Shown in pieces: positions 26,387 to 36,100 of a stretch of DNA of 64,000 nt. Position 1 is the stretch's first letter. Each line of letters begins with the position of its first letter. The notes below the pieces were generated by a model. That model saw only the letters and a list, made by a program, of their open reading frames with translations, did not search any database and was not told the DNA's origin. The position numbers and the translations under genes were made by a program. Origin of the DNA: Hydrocarboniphaga sp. (GTDB lineage Bacteria; Pseudomonadota; Gammaproteobacteria; Nevskiales; Nevskiaceae); the NCBI RefSeq assembly GCF_028291725.1, contig NZ_JAQGNT010000027.1, forward strand, positions 1 through 64,000, given 5' to 3'.

Positions 26387-29300
26387 ATGGTCAATTTCTT
26401 CATTGACCGGCCGATCTTCGCCTGGGTCCTGGCGATCATCATCATGCTCGGCGGCGCGCTCGCCGTGACGACGCTGCCGATCGCGCAATATCCCAGCATC
26501 GCGCCGCCGGCGATCTCGATCAGCGTGAGCTATCCCGGCGCGTCTGCCGAAACGGTGCAGAGCACGGTGACGCAGGTCATCGAGCAGCAGATGAATGGCA
26601 TCGATCACCTGCTGTATTTCTCGTCCGAAAGCGACAAGGACGGCAGCATGACGATCACGCTGTCGTTCGAGCAGGGCACCGATGCCGACACCGCGCAGGT
26701 GCAGGTGCAGAACAAGCTGCAGCTGGCGACGCCGCTGCTGCCGGCCGAAGTGCAGAGCCAGGGCATCCGCGTGGCCAAGGCGACCAAGAACTTCCTGGTC
26801 GTGGTCGGTTTCGTCTCCACCGACGGCAGCATGGACGGCCAGGACATCGGCGACTACATCGCCTCCAACGTGCAGGATCCGATCAGCCGCACCAAGGGCG
26901 TCGGCGATTTCCAGCTGTTCGGCGCGCAGTACGCGATGCGCATCTGGCTCGATCCGGTCAAGCTCAACAACTACGGACTGACGCCGACCGATGTTTCGAG
27001 TGCGCTGCAGGCGCAGAACGTACAGATCGCGTCGGGGGAAATCGGCGGTTTGCCGGCGGCGCGCGGGCAGCGCCTGAACGTGACGATCATCGGTCCGCAG
27101 CGACTGCAGTCGGCGGACCAGTTCGGGCGCATCCTGCTGCGAGTGACGTCCAGCGGCGCGCGCGTGCTCCTGCGCGACGTCGCCCGCGTCAGCCTGGGCG
27201 GCGAAAATTATTCGGTCGCTTCGAAATACAACGGCAAGCCTGCAGCGGGCCTCGCGATCAAGCTCGCGCCCGGCGCCAATGCGCTGGATACGGCCAAGGC
27301 GGTGCGTGCGACGCTGGAGGAACTCAAGCCGTTCTTCCCGCCAGGACTGGAAGCGGTTTATCCGTTCGACACCACGCCGTTCGTGCGCGTGTCGATCGAG
27401 GAAGTCGTCAAGACGCTGTTCGAGGCGATCGTGCTGGTGTTCCTCGTGATGTACGTGTTCCTGCAGAACATCCGCGCCACGCTGATCCCGACCATCGCAG
27501 TGCCGGTGGTGCTGCTCGGCACCTTCGGCATCCTCTCCATCGCCGGCTTCTCGATCAACACGCTGACGATGTTCGGCATGGTGCTGGCCATCGGCCTGCT
27601 GGTGGACGACGCGATCGTCGTCGTCGAGAACGTCGAGCGCGTGATGGCCGAGGAAAAGCTCTCGCCCAAGGAAGCGGTGCGCAAGTCGATGGGCCAGATC
27701 ACCGGCGCACTGGTCGGCATCGCGCTGGTGCTGTCGGCGGTGTTCCTGCCGATGGCGTTTTTCGGTGGATCGACCGGCGTGATCTACCGCCAGTTCTCGA
27801 TCACGATCATTTCGGCGATGTCGCTGTCGGTGCTGGTCGCGCTGATCTTCACGCCGGCGCTGTGCGCAACGCTGCTCAAGCCGGCCGACGAAAAACATGC
27901 GCACAACGAGCATGGTTTCTTCGGCTGGTTCAATCGCAGCTTCGATCGGATGAACCACGGTTATACCGCTGGCGTCGGCCACGTGACGCGCCGCACGGGC
28001 CGCTATCTGCTGGTCTACGTCGTCATCGTCGCCGTGATGGGCGGGCTGTTTCTGCTGATCCCCAAATCCTTTCTGCCGGACGAGGATCAGGGCGTGTTGT
28101 TCGTGCAGGTAGTAGAGCCGGCCGGTACTTCGGTGGAACTTACCGAGCAGGCGCTGGACCAGGTGCGCGACTTCTTCTTGAATGACGAGAAAGCCTCGGT
28201 CAACGGCGTGTTCACGGTCAGCGGTTTCAGCTTCGGTGGGCACGGCCAGGGTTCGGGCCTGGCATTCGTGAGCCTCAAGGACTGGAGTCAGCGCGGCGCC
28301 AAAGATGCGGGCGTGCTCGCAATCGCGGCACGCGCACAGAAGCATTTCGCATCGATCCGCGGCGCGCAGGTGGCGGCGTTCGCGCCGCCGGCGGTGCTCG
28401 AACTCGGCAACGCCACCGGTTTCGATTTCGAACTGCTCGATCGTGCCAACCTCGGCCACGACGCCTTGATGGAAGCGCGCGGCAAGCTGATGCAGGCGGC
28501 GAGCAAGAATCCCGCCATCGGCATGCTGCGCCCTAACGGACTCGACGACGAGCCGCAGTACAAGCTCGATATCGACTGGGAAAAAGCCAGCGCGCTGGGC
28601 CTGTCGATCGCCGACATCAGCTCTACGCTCGCGATCGGCTGGGGCTCGTCGTACGTCAACCAGTTCATCGACCGCGGACGTGTGAAAAAAGTCTTCATCC
28701 AGGGCGATGTGGATACGCGGATGGCGCCGCAGGATTTCGATCACTGGTACGTCCGCAATGCCTCGAACCAGATGATTCCGTTCTCGGAATTTTCCACTGC
28801 GACCTGGACGCTGGGCTCGCCCAAGCTGGAGCGCTACAACGGCACCGCATCGCTCGAATTCCTCGGCGCGCCGGCGCCCGGCAAGAGCACCGGCGACGCG
28901 ATGAAGGCGATGGAGGACGCGCAGCGCAGCCTGCCCAAGGGCACCGGGTTCCAGTGGACCGGCCTGTCTTTTGAGGAGCGCCTGTCCGGCTCGCAGGCGC
29001 CGATGCTGTACGGCATTTCGCTGACCATCGTGTTCCTGTGCCTGGCCGCGCTCTACGAGAGCTGGTCGATCCCGGTCGCGGTGATGCTGGTAGTGCCGCT
29101 GGGCATCATCGGCACGGTGCTCGCGACCTTGGCCCGCGGTCTTTCCAACGATGTGTTCTTCCAGGTGGGTTTGCTGACCACGGTCGGTCTCGCCGCGAAA
29201 AACGCGATCCTGATCGTCGAGTTCGCCAAGGAGAACCACGAGCAGGGCCAGAGTCTGATCGACGCAGCGGTCAACGCCGCGCGCCAGCGCCTGCGGCCGA

Positions 29301-29569
29301 TCCTGATGACCTCGTTCGCCTTCATTCTCGGCGTGCTGCCGCTGGCGATCGCGAGCGGCGCCGGTGCCGGCGGCCGCGTCGCCATCGGCACCGGCGTGAT
29401 CGGAGGCATGCTCAGCGCGACCATCCTGGCGGTGTTTCTGGTACCGGTGTTCTTCGTCTCGGTGCTGACGCTGTTCAAGACCAGAACCGGCCCGGACGAA
29501 TCGGCCGAAGACGATCGTCCCGGTCCGCAGCCGCCGCAGGACGGCGACAGCCCGGGAGCATCGGCATGA
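26387..29569 (+). CDS. RND efflux pump, inner-membrane transporter (AcrB/MexB-like)
   Basis: 1060 residues, the normal length for HAE1-family pumps. It starts at ATG 26387 after GGAG with the classic '[20 protein letters not shown]'. Further marks: '[19 protein letters not shown]', the TM4 proton-relay segment '[16 protein letters not shown]' with the Asp-Asp pair, and '[11 protein letters not shown]' at the start of the second half. Twelve transmembrane helices and two large periplasmic loops are expected. It uses the proton gradient to capture substrates from the periplasm and membrane. The stop overlaps the outer-membrane channel gene (ATGA). Confidence 0.96.
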   Translation: MVNFFIDRPIFAWVLAIIIMLGGALAVTTLPIAQYPSIAPPAISISVSYPGASAETVQSTVTQVIEQQMNGIDHLLYFSSESDKDGSMTITLSFEQGTDADTAQVQVQNKLQLATPLLPAEVQSQGIRVAKATKNFLVVVGFVSTDGSMDGQDIGDYIASNVQDPISRTKGVGDFQLFGAQYAMRIWLDPVKLNNYGLTPTDVSSALQAQNVQIASGEIGGLPAARGQRLNVTIIGPQRLQSADQFGRILLRVTSSGARVLLRDVARVSLGGENYSVASKYNGKPAAGLAIKLAPGANALDTAKAVRATLEELKPFFPPGLEAVYPFDTTPFVRVSIEEVVKTLFEAIVLVFLVMYVFLQNIRATLIPTIAVPVVLLGTFGILSIAGFSINTLTMFGMVLAIGLLVDDAIVVVENVERVMAEEKLSPKEAVRKSMGQITGALVGIALVLSAVFLPMAFFGGSTGVIYRQFSITIISAMSLSVLVALIFTPALCATLLKPADEKHAHNEHGFFGWFNRSFDRMNHGYTAGVGHVTRRTGRYLLVYVVIVAVMGGLFLLIPKSFLPDEDQGVLFVQVVEPAGTSVELTEQALDQVRDFFLNDEKASVNGVFTVSGFSFGGHGQGSGLAFVSLKDWSQRGAKDAGVLAIAARAQKHFASIRGAQVAAFAPPAVLELGNATGFDFELLDRANLGHDALMEARGKLMQAASKNPAIGMLRPNGLDDEPQYKLDIDWEKASALGLSIADISSTLAIGWGSSYVNQFIDRGRVKKVFIQGDVDTRMAPQDFDHWYVRNASNQMIPFSEFSTATWTLGSPKLERYNGTASLEFLGAPAPGKSTGDAMKAMEDAQRSLPKGTGFQWTGLSFEERLSGSQAPMLYGISLTIVFLCLAALYESWSIPVAVMLVVPLGIIGTVLATLARGLSNDVFFQVGLLTTVGLAAKNAILIVEFAKENHEQGQSLIDAAVNAARQRLRPILMTSFAFILGVLPLAIASGAGAGGRVAIGTGVIGGMLSATILAVFLVPVFFVSVLTLFKTRTGPDESAEDDRPGPQPPQDGDSPGASA

Positions 29570-31044
29570 ACGCGCGCCTCGGAACCGGCGTTTTCGCCGC
29601 CTTCGTTTTTGCAGTGTCGGTGATGGCGGGCTGCGCGCTGGAACCCGACTACCAGCGGCCGGCGGCGCCAGTGCAGCCGGGCTGGACCGATGGCACATCG
29701 TCAGCCGCGGCAGGCACTGCGGCGGACATCGGCTGGCGCGAGTTCTTCCCCGATCCCAACCTGAAGAGGCTGATCGAACTGGCGCTGCAGAGCAATCGCG
29801 ATCTTCGCGTGGCGGCGCTGAACGTGCAGGCTGCGCAGGCGCAGTACCGCATCCAGCGCGCGGACCTGTTGCCGACCATCGCGGCTACCGGAACCGAAGA
29901 AGTGCAGCGCTCACCTGGCAGCGTCATCAGCTCCAGCGCCTCGGCGGCCGCGGCATCGGGCGGAACCGCGACGACCAGCAGCGGCGTGATCACACGCGTG
30001 TTCAATGCCGGCGTCGGCTTCACCTCCTACGAGATCGACCTGTTCGGCCGCATCCGCAGCCTGGATCACGCGGCGCTCGAACAGTATCTCGGCTACGAAG
30101 AGACACGGCGCGGCATGCAGCTGAGCCTGATCGCGGAAGTCGCCAGCAGCTACCTCACCATTCTCGCGGATCAGGCAAACCTGAAAGTCACGCGTGACCA
30201 GTTCGAAGGCCAGAGCGCTTCCTACGAGCTGATTCGCCGCAGCCTTGAGGCCGGAGCCACCACGGCGCTGGCGGCGCGGCAGCAGGAAATCGCGGTGGAT
30301 ACCGCCAAGGCCAACCTTTCCGCTTACACGCGACAGCTCGCGCAGGACCGCAACGCGCTCGCGCTGCTGATCGGTGGCCCGCTGCCCGACGATCTGGACC
30401 TGAGCGCTCCGCTGGAGGCCGTGCAGCTGCAGGCCGATCTGCCGGCCGGGCTGCCGTCCGAGGTGCTCGCGCGCAGGCCGGACGTGCTGGCCGCCGAGCA
30501 CCAGCTGATCGCCGCCAATGCCGACATCGGCGCCGCGCGCGCCGCGTTCTTCCCGAGCATCAGTCTGACCGGCAGTTACGGCACGGCGAGCACCGAGCTC
30601 TCCGGCCTGTTCAAGGACGGCTCCACGGCCTGGACTTTTTCGCCGCAGATCAGCCTGCCGATTTTCGCCGGCGGCGCCAACCAGGCGAATCTCGATCTGT
30701 CCAAGATCCAGAAGAACGTCAACATCGCCCAATACGAAAAGGCTCTGCAGAGTGCCTTCAAGGAAGTCGACGATGCGCTGGCCGCCAGGAAGACACTCGA
30801 CGAGCAGTTGTCGGCGCAGCGCGAACTCCAGGCAGCTGCTGCCGATGCGTATCACCTCGCTGACGTGCGTTTCCGCGGCGGAGTCGACAGCTTTCTGCCG
30901 GTACTGACTGCGCAGCAGGCGCTGTACAGTGCACAGCAAGGCGTGGTGAGCCTGGAGCTGTCCCGCCTGCAGAACATGGCCACGCTGTACAAGGCGCTCG
31001 GCGGCGGTTCGCTGGAGCACTCCGCTTCTTTGGTGCCACAGTAA
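29566..31044 (+). CDS. Outer-membrane efflux channel (OprM/NodT family)
   Basis: 492 residues from ATG 29566, overlapping the pump stop by 4 bp. Lipoprotein signal '[18 protein letters not shown]' is followed by two OEP repeats: '[20 protein letters not shown]' and, in the second half, '[20 protein letters not shown]'. It contains a Ser/Ala/Thr-rich insertion near residue 125. It forms the trimeric tunnel that completes the tripartite pump. The third and last gene of the operon; a 29-nt hairpin lies at 31081-31109. Confidence 0.95.
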   Translation: MNARLGTGVFAAFVFAVSVMAGCALEPDYQRPAAPVQPGWTDGTSSAAAGTAADIGWREFFPDPNLKRLIELALQSNRDLRVAALNVQAAQAQYRIQRADLLPTIAATGTEEVQRSPGSVISSSASAAAASGGTATTSSGVITRVFNAGVGFTSYEIDLFGRIRSLDHAALEQYLGYEETRRGMQLSLIAEVASSYLTILADQANLKVTRDQFEGQSASYELIRRSLEAGATTALAARQQEIAVDTAKANLSAYTRQLAQDRNALALLIGGPLPDDLDLSAPLEAVQLQADLPAGLPSEVLARRPDVLAAEHQLIAANADIGAARAAFFPSISLTGSYGTASTELSGLFKDGSTAWTFSPQISLPIFAGGANQANLDLSKIQKNVNIAQYEKALQSAFKEVDDALAARKTLDEQLSAQRELQAAAADAYHLADVRFRGGVDSFLPVLTAQQALYSAQQGVVSLELSRLQNMATLYKALGGGSLEHSASLVPQ

Positions 31045-31080
31045 GTGGCCATTCGTCACTTGAGCTACGGGTTTTGACAG

Positions 31081-31109
31081 CACTTCGGCCGTTCGTTACG
31101 GTCGAAGTG
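31081..31109. terminator. Weak hairpin after efflux operon
   Basis: CACTTCGGCCG-TTCGTTA-CGGTCGAAGTG forms an 11-bp stem with one mismatch, 36 nt past the channel gene. No T tract follows, so any terminator role is uncertain. Confidence 0.4.
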
Positions 31110-31164
31110 TGAAGAGGTAAACCGGCATGAAGACCGGAAGCCGCACCAGCGAGGAGAACGCGCA

Positions 31165-32487
31165 ATGACAACGATAGTGATGGGAAAAGCGGCGCCGGGC
31201 AGTCCCGTCGACCAGAGCGTCAACGCTGCCGGCGAACTGGCGTTGCGCCTGACCGGCGCGGCTCTTCAGGTGATTGCGACGGTCGTGGTGGTGCGGGCGC
31301 TGGCACCGCAGGCGGTCGGCATCTATTTTGAAGGCTTCGTTATCGCGCTGGCGCTGGCTTCGCTGCTGCGCGGCAAGTACGAGATGCTGGTCCTGCGCTA
31401 CGTCCTGGGCGAAAGCGCTCAGCAGACCTGCATCCCGGTCATCGACCTGCTGACGGCGCTGAGCAAGCGGATCGCGATCCGCTGCGTCCTGGTCTGCGGC
31501 GTGCTGCTGGTCGTCATCGCAGACCTCGACATCATGGAGCCGCGGCTGCGGGCGTTCCTCGATACCTTCCTGCCCTTTGTGCTGGCGGTGCCATTCCTGG
31601 CTGTGGCGCTGTTTCTTTCGAGCGCCCTGCGCGCGGCCCGCCGTTCGATCGGCAGCACCATCATCAGCGCCTACGCGGTCAACCTGGCGGTCATTCTGTC
31701 CGGGCTGATTGCTTCGCCGGAGAACGCGCTGGTGATGATGTCGTGGGCTTTCGTTGCGGGTTCCGCGGTCGCGTCCGTGATCGGGATTCTGCTGGTCCGC
31801 AAGGTCTTTCCGGCAGGTCTCAAGCGCGGCGTGCCCCAGCCTTGCGTCGCGGACTGGCGCCAGATCTACGGCCTGGCCGCCTTCGATTACGGCATCGCGG
31901 GCCTCGCGTTTTCGGCGTTGCAATGGGGCCCGCTGTGCGTGCTCGCAATCGCCGGGCCGGCGTTGCAGATCGCTGAAGTCGCGGTGACGTTGCGCCTCGC
32001 GCTGGCGGTTGAACTGATGATGCCTGCGCTGGTTTTCGTGCCTCTGGGTTTGAACATCGCGTCGCGTCTGATCGAGACCCTGAGCACGGAACGTGGCCGT
32101 CTCGTAGCCAACCTCGTGCTGTCGGCTCTGGCCGCATCCGGCTTCAGCTTCGTTCTGATGATCTTCGTGCCGCAGCTGCTGGGCGAATTGGGCGCACCTT
32201 ATGCGGAACTCACGGGGCTGTTCGTGATCTTGCTCGCGGCGCAGTGGATCAACGCCGCGGCAAGGCCTGCACTTCGGTTCATGACGACGTATCACTACAA
32301 GCCCGTCCTGCAAGCGCTTTGCCTGAGCGCGGTGATCGCGCTGATCATCGCCCTCTTTGGCGTCAACCAACATGGCGCCTACGCAGTCGCTACCGCGACG
32401 CTGATCGGTACGCTGGTTCTCAATGCCCATTCACTGCTGGCTGCGCTCAGGCAGTCATCGGGACAGGTCATCGCGCCGCCTGCCTGA
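31165..32487 (+). CDS. Polysaccharide flippase-like MOP-superfamily protein
   Basis: 440 residues, very hydrophobic, with about 12 predicted transmembrane segments ('ALQVIATVVVVRALAPQAVG', 'FLPFVLAVPFLAVALFLSSA', 'FSFVLMIFVPQLLGELGAPY'). The arrangement resembles Wzx/RfbX-type lipid-linked oligosaccharide flippases of the MOP superfamily. GAGGAG lies 8 nt before the ATG. No glycosyltransferase gene is adjacent, which is unusual for Wzx; the main EPS locus lies 18 kb away and has its own flippase. Substrate unknown. Confidence 0.75.
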   Translation: MTTIVMGKAAPGSPVDQSVNAAGELALRLTGAALQVIATVVVVRALAPQAVGIYFEGFVIALALASLLRGKYEMLVLRYVLGESAQQTCIPVIDLLTALSKRIAIRCVLVCGVLLVVIADLDIMEPRLRAFLDTFLPFVLAVPFLAVALFLSSALRAARRSIGSTIISAYAVNLAVILSGLIASPENALVMMSWAFVAGSAVASVIGILLVRKVFPAGLKRGVPQPCVADWRQIYGLAAFDYGIAGLAFSALQWGPLCVLAIAGPALQIAEVAVTLRLALAVELMMPALVFVPLGLNIASRLIETLSTERGRLVANLVLSALAASGFSFVLMIFVPQLLGELGAPYAELTGLFVILLAAQWINAAARPALRFMTTYHYKPVLQALCLSAVIALIIALFGVNQHGAYAVATATLIGTLVLNAHSLLAALRQSSGQVIAPPA

Positions 32488-32663
32488 AGCGACTCGCCGA
32501 GCCGGAGGTCGACATCGCAGCGACGAACGGCGTGCCGGCCGAGTCCGGCGCATGGCCTTGCTGCAATTGGATGCCTGCGACGGTACCGATCCCCAAAACC
32601 TGATGCCAAGCGCAGGTCGGCCGGTTCAACCGCACCGTTGATCGGCATTGCGCCCACCGGGCC

Positions 32664-33425
32664 CTATGTCAAGCGCAATCTGGACCCGTCTTCTTCACTC
32701 CCTGGGAAGACATAAGGCCGGCCTAACCCGTCCGGCACTTGGGGCCCCGTATTACTCCCTGGTACGGGGCTTTTTCTTGTCCGTTGAATGGCCCCGATGC
32801 CCGAGCCGGTCAGTCGTCGTGAAAGCGACTGGACGCGTTGCAGCGCCGGGGTCAGATGCGCCTGCCATCGCTGCCGCGGCCGCAGATCGACGATCGGCAA
32901 CGGGTGCATCGAAGCGCCCGCCTGCAAATCTGCCTGGTCTGCGCGGATGCGCTGCATGATCCAGTCGGCGATGGACGCACGCGTCACCTCGTCGATGCCG
33001 GCCGGATCGTAGCGGCAGCAGGGCGCGCCCTGCAGATCGGTCGGCATCTGCTTCAGCGACGACGATTTCAGATGCAACACCGGCTTGTTCAAGGCCTGCA
33101 GATAACCGACTTCCAGCGCGACGTTGGGATTGAAGCCGCGGTCTTCGGCGTCCTCGAACACCGAGATGGCGAATGCGCAGCCGTGCAGATACACGCAGAC
33201 GTTATCGAAGAGTTGCCGGTGATAGCGGTGGTGATCCGCGCGTAGCAGGGTGACGCCGGTGCGGCGCGACACGTCGGCCAGCGCCGCGAGCACGGCGGCG
33301 TGCTCGGCCGTCAGGCCGAAGCGCATAACCACAAAGCCTGCCGGTTCGGTGGCGGGGTAATCGTCCTGGAACTGCTTCAGTGCGGCGCCGAAATCGTCTG
33401 CTGACGGGCCGCGGCCGGGTTTCAT
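32664..33425 (-). CDS. Nucleotide-binding/TIR-like fold protein
   Basis: About 253 residues from the ATG at 33425 ('MKPGRGPSADDFGAALKQFQ'). The core resembles stand-alone TIR-like or deoxyribosyltransferase-like nucleotide-binding proteins: 'DNVCVYLHGCAFAISVFEDA', 'RGFNPNVALEVGYLQALNKP', 'VLHLKSSSLKQMPTDLQGAP', where an Asn-Pro-Asn and Glu lie on the active-site side of the family. The last 60 residues are low in resemblance to anything and are encoded across a plus-strand terminator, so the true protein may be C-terminally altered. It is divergent from the DMT transporter. A signalling or defence role is possible but not shown. Confidence 0.65.
   Translation of the reverse strand: MKPGRGPSADDFGAALKQFQDDYPATEPAGFVVMRFGLTAEHAAVLAALADVSRRTGVTLLRADHHRYHRQLFDNVCVYLHGCAFAISVFEDAEDRGFNPNVALEVGYLQALNKPVLHLKSSSLKQMPTDLQGAPCCRYDPAGIDEVTRASIADWIMQRIRADQADLQAGASMHPLPIVDLRPRQRWQAHLTPALQRVQSLSRRLTGSGIGAIQRTRKSPVPGSNTGPQVPDGLGRPYVFPGSEEDGSRLRLT
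32688..32775 (+). ncRNA. Candidate structured small RNA ending in a terminator
   Basis: Three consecutive hairpins, GTCTTC/GAAGAC (32688-32711), GCCGG/CCGGC (32717-32736) and GCCCCGTA/TACGGGGC (32744-32770), are followed by TTTTT. The last is a strong rho-independent terminator, but the nearest plus-strand gene ends 200 nt upstream, so the transcript it ends may be a small RNA or a long 3' UTR. It lies antisense to the 3' end of the TIR-like gene. No known RNA family is recognised. Confidence 0.4.
32744..32775 (+). terminator. Strong rho-independent terminator
   Basis: GCCCCGTA-N11-TACGGGGC stem (8 bp) followed by five T residues. It points in the plus direction, away from the flippase gene. 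Confidence 0.85.
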
Positions 33426-33540
33426 CGCGCGCTCCATTGTGAAAGCATGTGGGGCCAGTATTTCGCGGCGCTGCACCGGGCTCATCGTCAAGCTTGATGA
33501 CGCCGCGCCGGCGAGCCGGCCGTTTCCCACTCTCAAGAAC

Positions 33541-34467
33541 ATGTCCAGCCTGCGTAAACCTCTAGACGGCCTCGCTGTCGGCCTGATGATCGTGCTGTGC
33601 GCCTGCTGGGGTTTTCAGCAGATTGCGATGAAGCTCGCCGCGCCGTCGCTGCATCCGGTGATGCAGAACGGCCTGCGCTCGCTGATTGCGGCGATTCTGC
33701 TGATTGCGCTGATGCGGGCCCGGAGCGAGCCGTTCTCGCTGCGCGACGGCCGGCTGCTCGCCGGGCTCGGCGCCGGCGCGCTGTTTGCCGGCGAATTCCT
33801 GATGGTCGGGCTCGGTCTGGTGTTCACGACGGCCTCGCACCTGGTGGTGTTCGTCTACACCGCGCCGATTTTTACCGCGCTCGGCCTGCACTTCTTCGTC
33901 GCCGGCGAGCGGATGACGCGGGTGCAATGGCTGGGCGTATTGCTCGCGTTCGCCGGCATCGCACTCGCGTTCTCGGATGGATTCGCGGCCGGGATCGCCG
34001 CCGGTAGCGCGGGTGACCGGCACTCGCTCCAGATGCTGATCGGCGATGCGCTTGGCGTGGTCGGCGGCCTGATGTGGGCGGCGACCACGCTGCTGATTCG
34101 CGGCTCCTCGCTGTCCGAGGCGCCGCCGATGCAGACGCTGCTGTATCAGCTCGCGGTCGGTGCGCTGCTGCTGCTGATCGCCGGCGGGCTAATCGGCGAG
34201 TGGCATGCGGTGACGATGACGCCGGTGGCCTGGGCGAGCCTTGCATTCCAGGGAATCGGCGTTGCCTTTGCCAGTTTCCTGGCCTGGTTCTGGCTGTTGC
34301 GGCACTACCTCGCGTCGCGGCTGTCGGCGTTTTCATTCCTGACACCGCTGTTCGGCGTCAGCTTCGGCGTGCTGCTGCTGGGCGACCCGGTTGATCCCCG
34401 CTTCATTGGCGGCGCCGTGCTGGTGCTGGCCGGCATCGCGCTGGTCAACCTGCGGCGCTCATCGTAG
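33541..34467 (+). CDS. EamA-family DMT transporter
   Basis: 308 residues with ten predicted transmembrane helices in two EamA halves ('IVLCACWGFQQIAMKLAAPS', 'SHLVVFVYTAPIFTALGLHF', 'SRLSAFSFLTPLFGVSFGVL'). Members export or import small metabolites, amino acids or drugs; the substrate cannot be inferred. I chose ATG 33541 because it starts directly before the first membrane segment. It is divergent from the TIR-like gene and ends just before a dispersed palindrome. Confidence 0.9.
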   Translation: MSSLRKPLDGLAVGLMIVLCACWGFQQIAMKLAAPSLHPVMQNGLRSLIAAILLIALMRARSEPFSLRDGRLLAGLGAGALFAGEFLMVGLGLVFTTASHLVVFVYTAPIFTALGLHFFVAGERMTRVQWLGVLLAFAGIALAFSDGFAAGIAAGSAGDRHSLQMLIGDALGVVGGLMWAATTLLIRGSSLSEAPPMQTLLYQLAVGALLLLIAGGLIGEWHAVTMTPVAWASLAFQGIGVAFASFLAWFWLLRHYLASRLSAFSFLTPLFGVSFGVLLLGDPVDPRFIGGAVLVLAGIALVNLRRSS

Positions 34468-34495
34468 GCCGGTCTTTTGTCGACGTGTACCCTTG

Positions 34496-34541
34496 GATGC
34501 GCAATCACTGCCTCGCGTCGGCAGGGGATTGCCGACCTACG
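34496..34541. repeat. Dispersed palindrome (GTCGGCAA family), copy 2
   Basis: Contains GATGCGCAATC, a spacer, then GTCGGCA-GGGGAT-TGCCGAC and CTACG, matching the full-length element at 36115-36160. It lies after the DMT gene. Confidence 0.8.
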
Positions 34542-34784
34542 ACTCGAGCGCCCCGTTGATTCCATCATCGGGCGCGGCAAAAAGCGTTACATACCCGATA
34601 TCTGATCGATCGTCTCCTCGTCCGCGTGGACTGATGATGGCGGCGGGGCTGCGGCATGTTCAGCATGCGTCCATTCGGCTGTGAAACGATGCGACAGACG
34701 AGTCAGGGAAGACTCGCGACGACAACGTCCCGGCCGGGCATGGCCCGGGCGTTCCGGCGGTGCAGGGTTTGAAAGGAGACGCGC

Positions 34785-35900
34785 GTGGCAGTTGATGACG
34801 CCACTGCTTTGAATATGGAGCAGAGAGTCGATTTTTTCCCTGGTTTTTCCGTTCGGCATGCAGACGTGGAGAAGCAGGCTGTCGAACGCCTCTGCGTTCC
34901 CGGCGTGGACAACCGGGTGCGGCCTGCCGTGAGTTCGGTTGCGCATTGCGCCGGCATGTTGGACGCGGACTCCTTGGCACCGACGATTTTCCACCAGGGC
35001 TGGTGGCTCGATATTGTCGGTCGCGGCCGCTGCGAACTGGCCGAGGTCAGCCGCAATGGCCGCGTCGTCGGCCGCCTGCCGTACCTGATCACCCGGCAGC
35101 GCGGTTTCAAGGTATCGGTAATGCCGCAGTTGACCCATGTGCTCGGGCCTGCGGTTGATCCAGGCCGGGGCAGCACCAATACCCGGATGCTGAATCGCCT
35201 GGACATCATGAAAGAGCTGGCCGGCAAGTTGCCGCAGCTGGCGCTGTTCTGGCAGAGCTGCCACCGGCAGGTAGAGGACGTGATTGCATTCCAGGGCTGC
35301 GGCTTCGATGCGACGGCGCATTTCACCTCGGAGATCACACCCGCGCCGGAAGCGCAGCTATGGTCGGCGATGCGCGACAAGACGCGCAACGTGATCCGCC
35401 GCAGCACCGAGCGCAACAGCGTCGAAGATATCGACGATCCTGAATTATTCCGCGCGTTCTACAGCCACAATCTGGGTGCAAGCGGTCGCGATGCCTATTT
35501 TGATCTGGGCCTGATCGCGCCGCTGTTCGAAGCCTGCCGGGCTCGCGATTGCGGCCGCATGCTGATGACGCGCGACGAGCGCGGCCAGGCGAGCGCATCG
35601 GTGTTCTATGTCTGGGACAGCCAGACCCTGTGGTATTTCCTGTCCACGCGTGATCGCGACGCTCACGACAACGGTGCGGTCAGCCTGCTGCTATGGCATG
35701 CGATCCGGGATGCCGCACGCCGCGAACTGCTGTTCGATTTCGACGGCGTCTCCAGCGAAGGCTCGGCGCGTTTCTTCGCCGGCTTCGGCGGCACGCTCGC
35801 GCCGCGCTACGCGATCCGCCGCAGCAGCGCCGCCTATGACCTGATGAAGAGCGTCGCTGCCATGTTTCATGGATCAGGGCGCAATCACTTCACCGGATGA
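34785..35900 (+). CDS. GNAT/FemAB-like acyltransferase
   Basis: 371 residues starting at GTG 34785, with GAAAGGAGA 5-6 nt upstream. The body matches FemAB/BioF2-like double-GNAT proteins: 'FHQGWWLDIVG' near residue 68, 'GRLPYLITRQRGFKVSVMPQ', 'RDKTRNVIRRSTERNSVEDI', and 'LLFDFDGVSSEGSARFFAGF' near the end. Such enzymes transfer amino acyl or acyl groups, often to peptidoglycan or surface glycans; several are linked to polysaccharide loci. It stands alone here, 315 bp after the DMT gene. Substrate unknown. Confidence 0.75.
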   Translation: MAVDDATALNMEQRVDFFPGFSVRHADVEKQAVERLCVPGVDNRVRPAVSSVAHCAGMLDADSLAPTIFHQGWWLDIVGRGRCELAEVSRNGRVVGRLPYLITRQRGFKVSVMPQLTHVLGPAVDPGRGSTNTRMLNRLDIMKELAGKLPQLALFWQSCHRQVEDVIAFQGCGFDATAHFTSEITPAPEAQLWSAMRDKTRNVIRRSTERNSVEDIDDPELFRAFYSHNLGASGRDAYFDLGLIAPLFEACRARDCGRMLMTRDERGQASASVFYVWDSQTLWYFLSTRDRDAHDNGAVSLLLWHAIRDAARRELLFDFDGVSSEGSARFFAGFGGTLAPRYAIRRSSAAYDLMKSVAAMFHGSGRNHFTG

Positions 35901-35974
35901 GCGCCGCCGCGTCGATCTCCAAAGCTCTAGTCCGCTGGATCATTGGAATTGGCGGTGAGGGACGCCCGAGGCGG

Positions 35975-36051
35975 GATGCGATGCAAGGCGCAAAGCACAG
36001 CGATACCCGTAGGTATCGCGAGCATTTGCAACGCAGCAGCGCGCCCGCATC
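35975..36051. repeat. Nested-palindrome extragenic element
   Basis: An outer pair GATGCG (35975-35980) / CGCATC (36046-36051) encloses a perfect inner hairpin GATACC-CGTA-GGTATC (36002-36017). I recall similar sequences between genes in other proteobacteria, so it may be a repeat family. It lies between the acyltransferase and the M36 protease 3' ends. Confidence 0.5.
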
Positions 36052-36100
36052 GGGTGGACAGCACCGTCGATTTCAGTGATTCAGTGGACTAGGTCGGCAG

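Noticed and set aside
26318-29698. A 1126-codon minus-strand frame opposite the RND pump
   Set aside because: Arg/His/Gln-rich antisense artefact of the pump gene; no start signal and no family resemblance.
32488-32775. tRNA or known riboswitch in the gap after the flippase
   Set aside because: The hairpins do not form a cloverleaf and match no riboswitch consensus I know; kept only as a small-RNA candidate.
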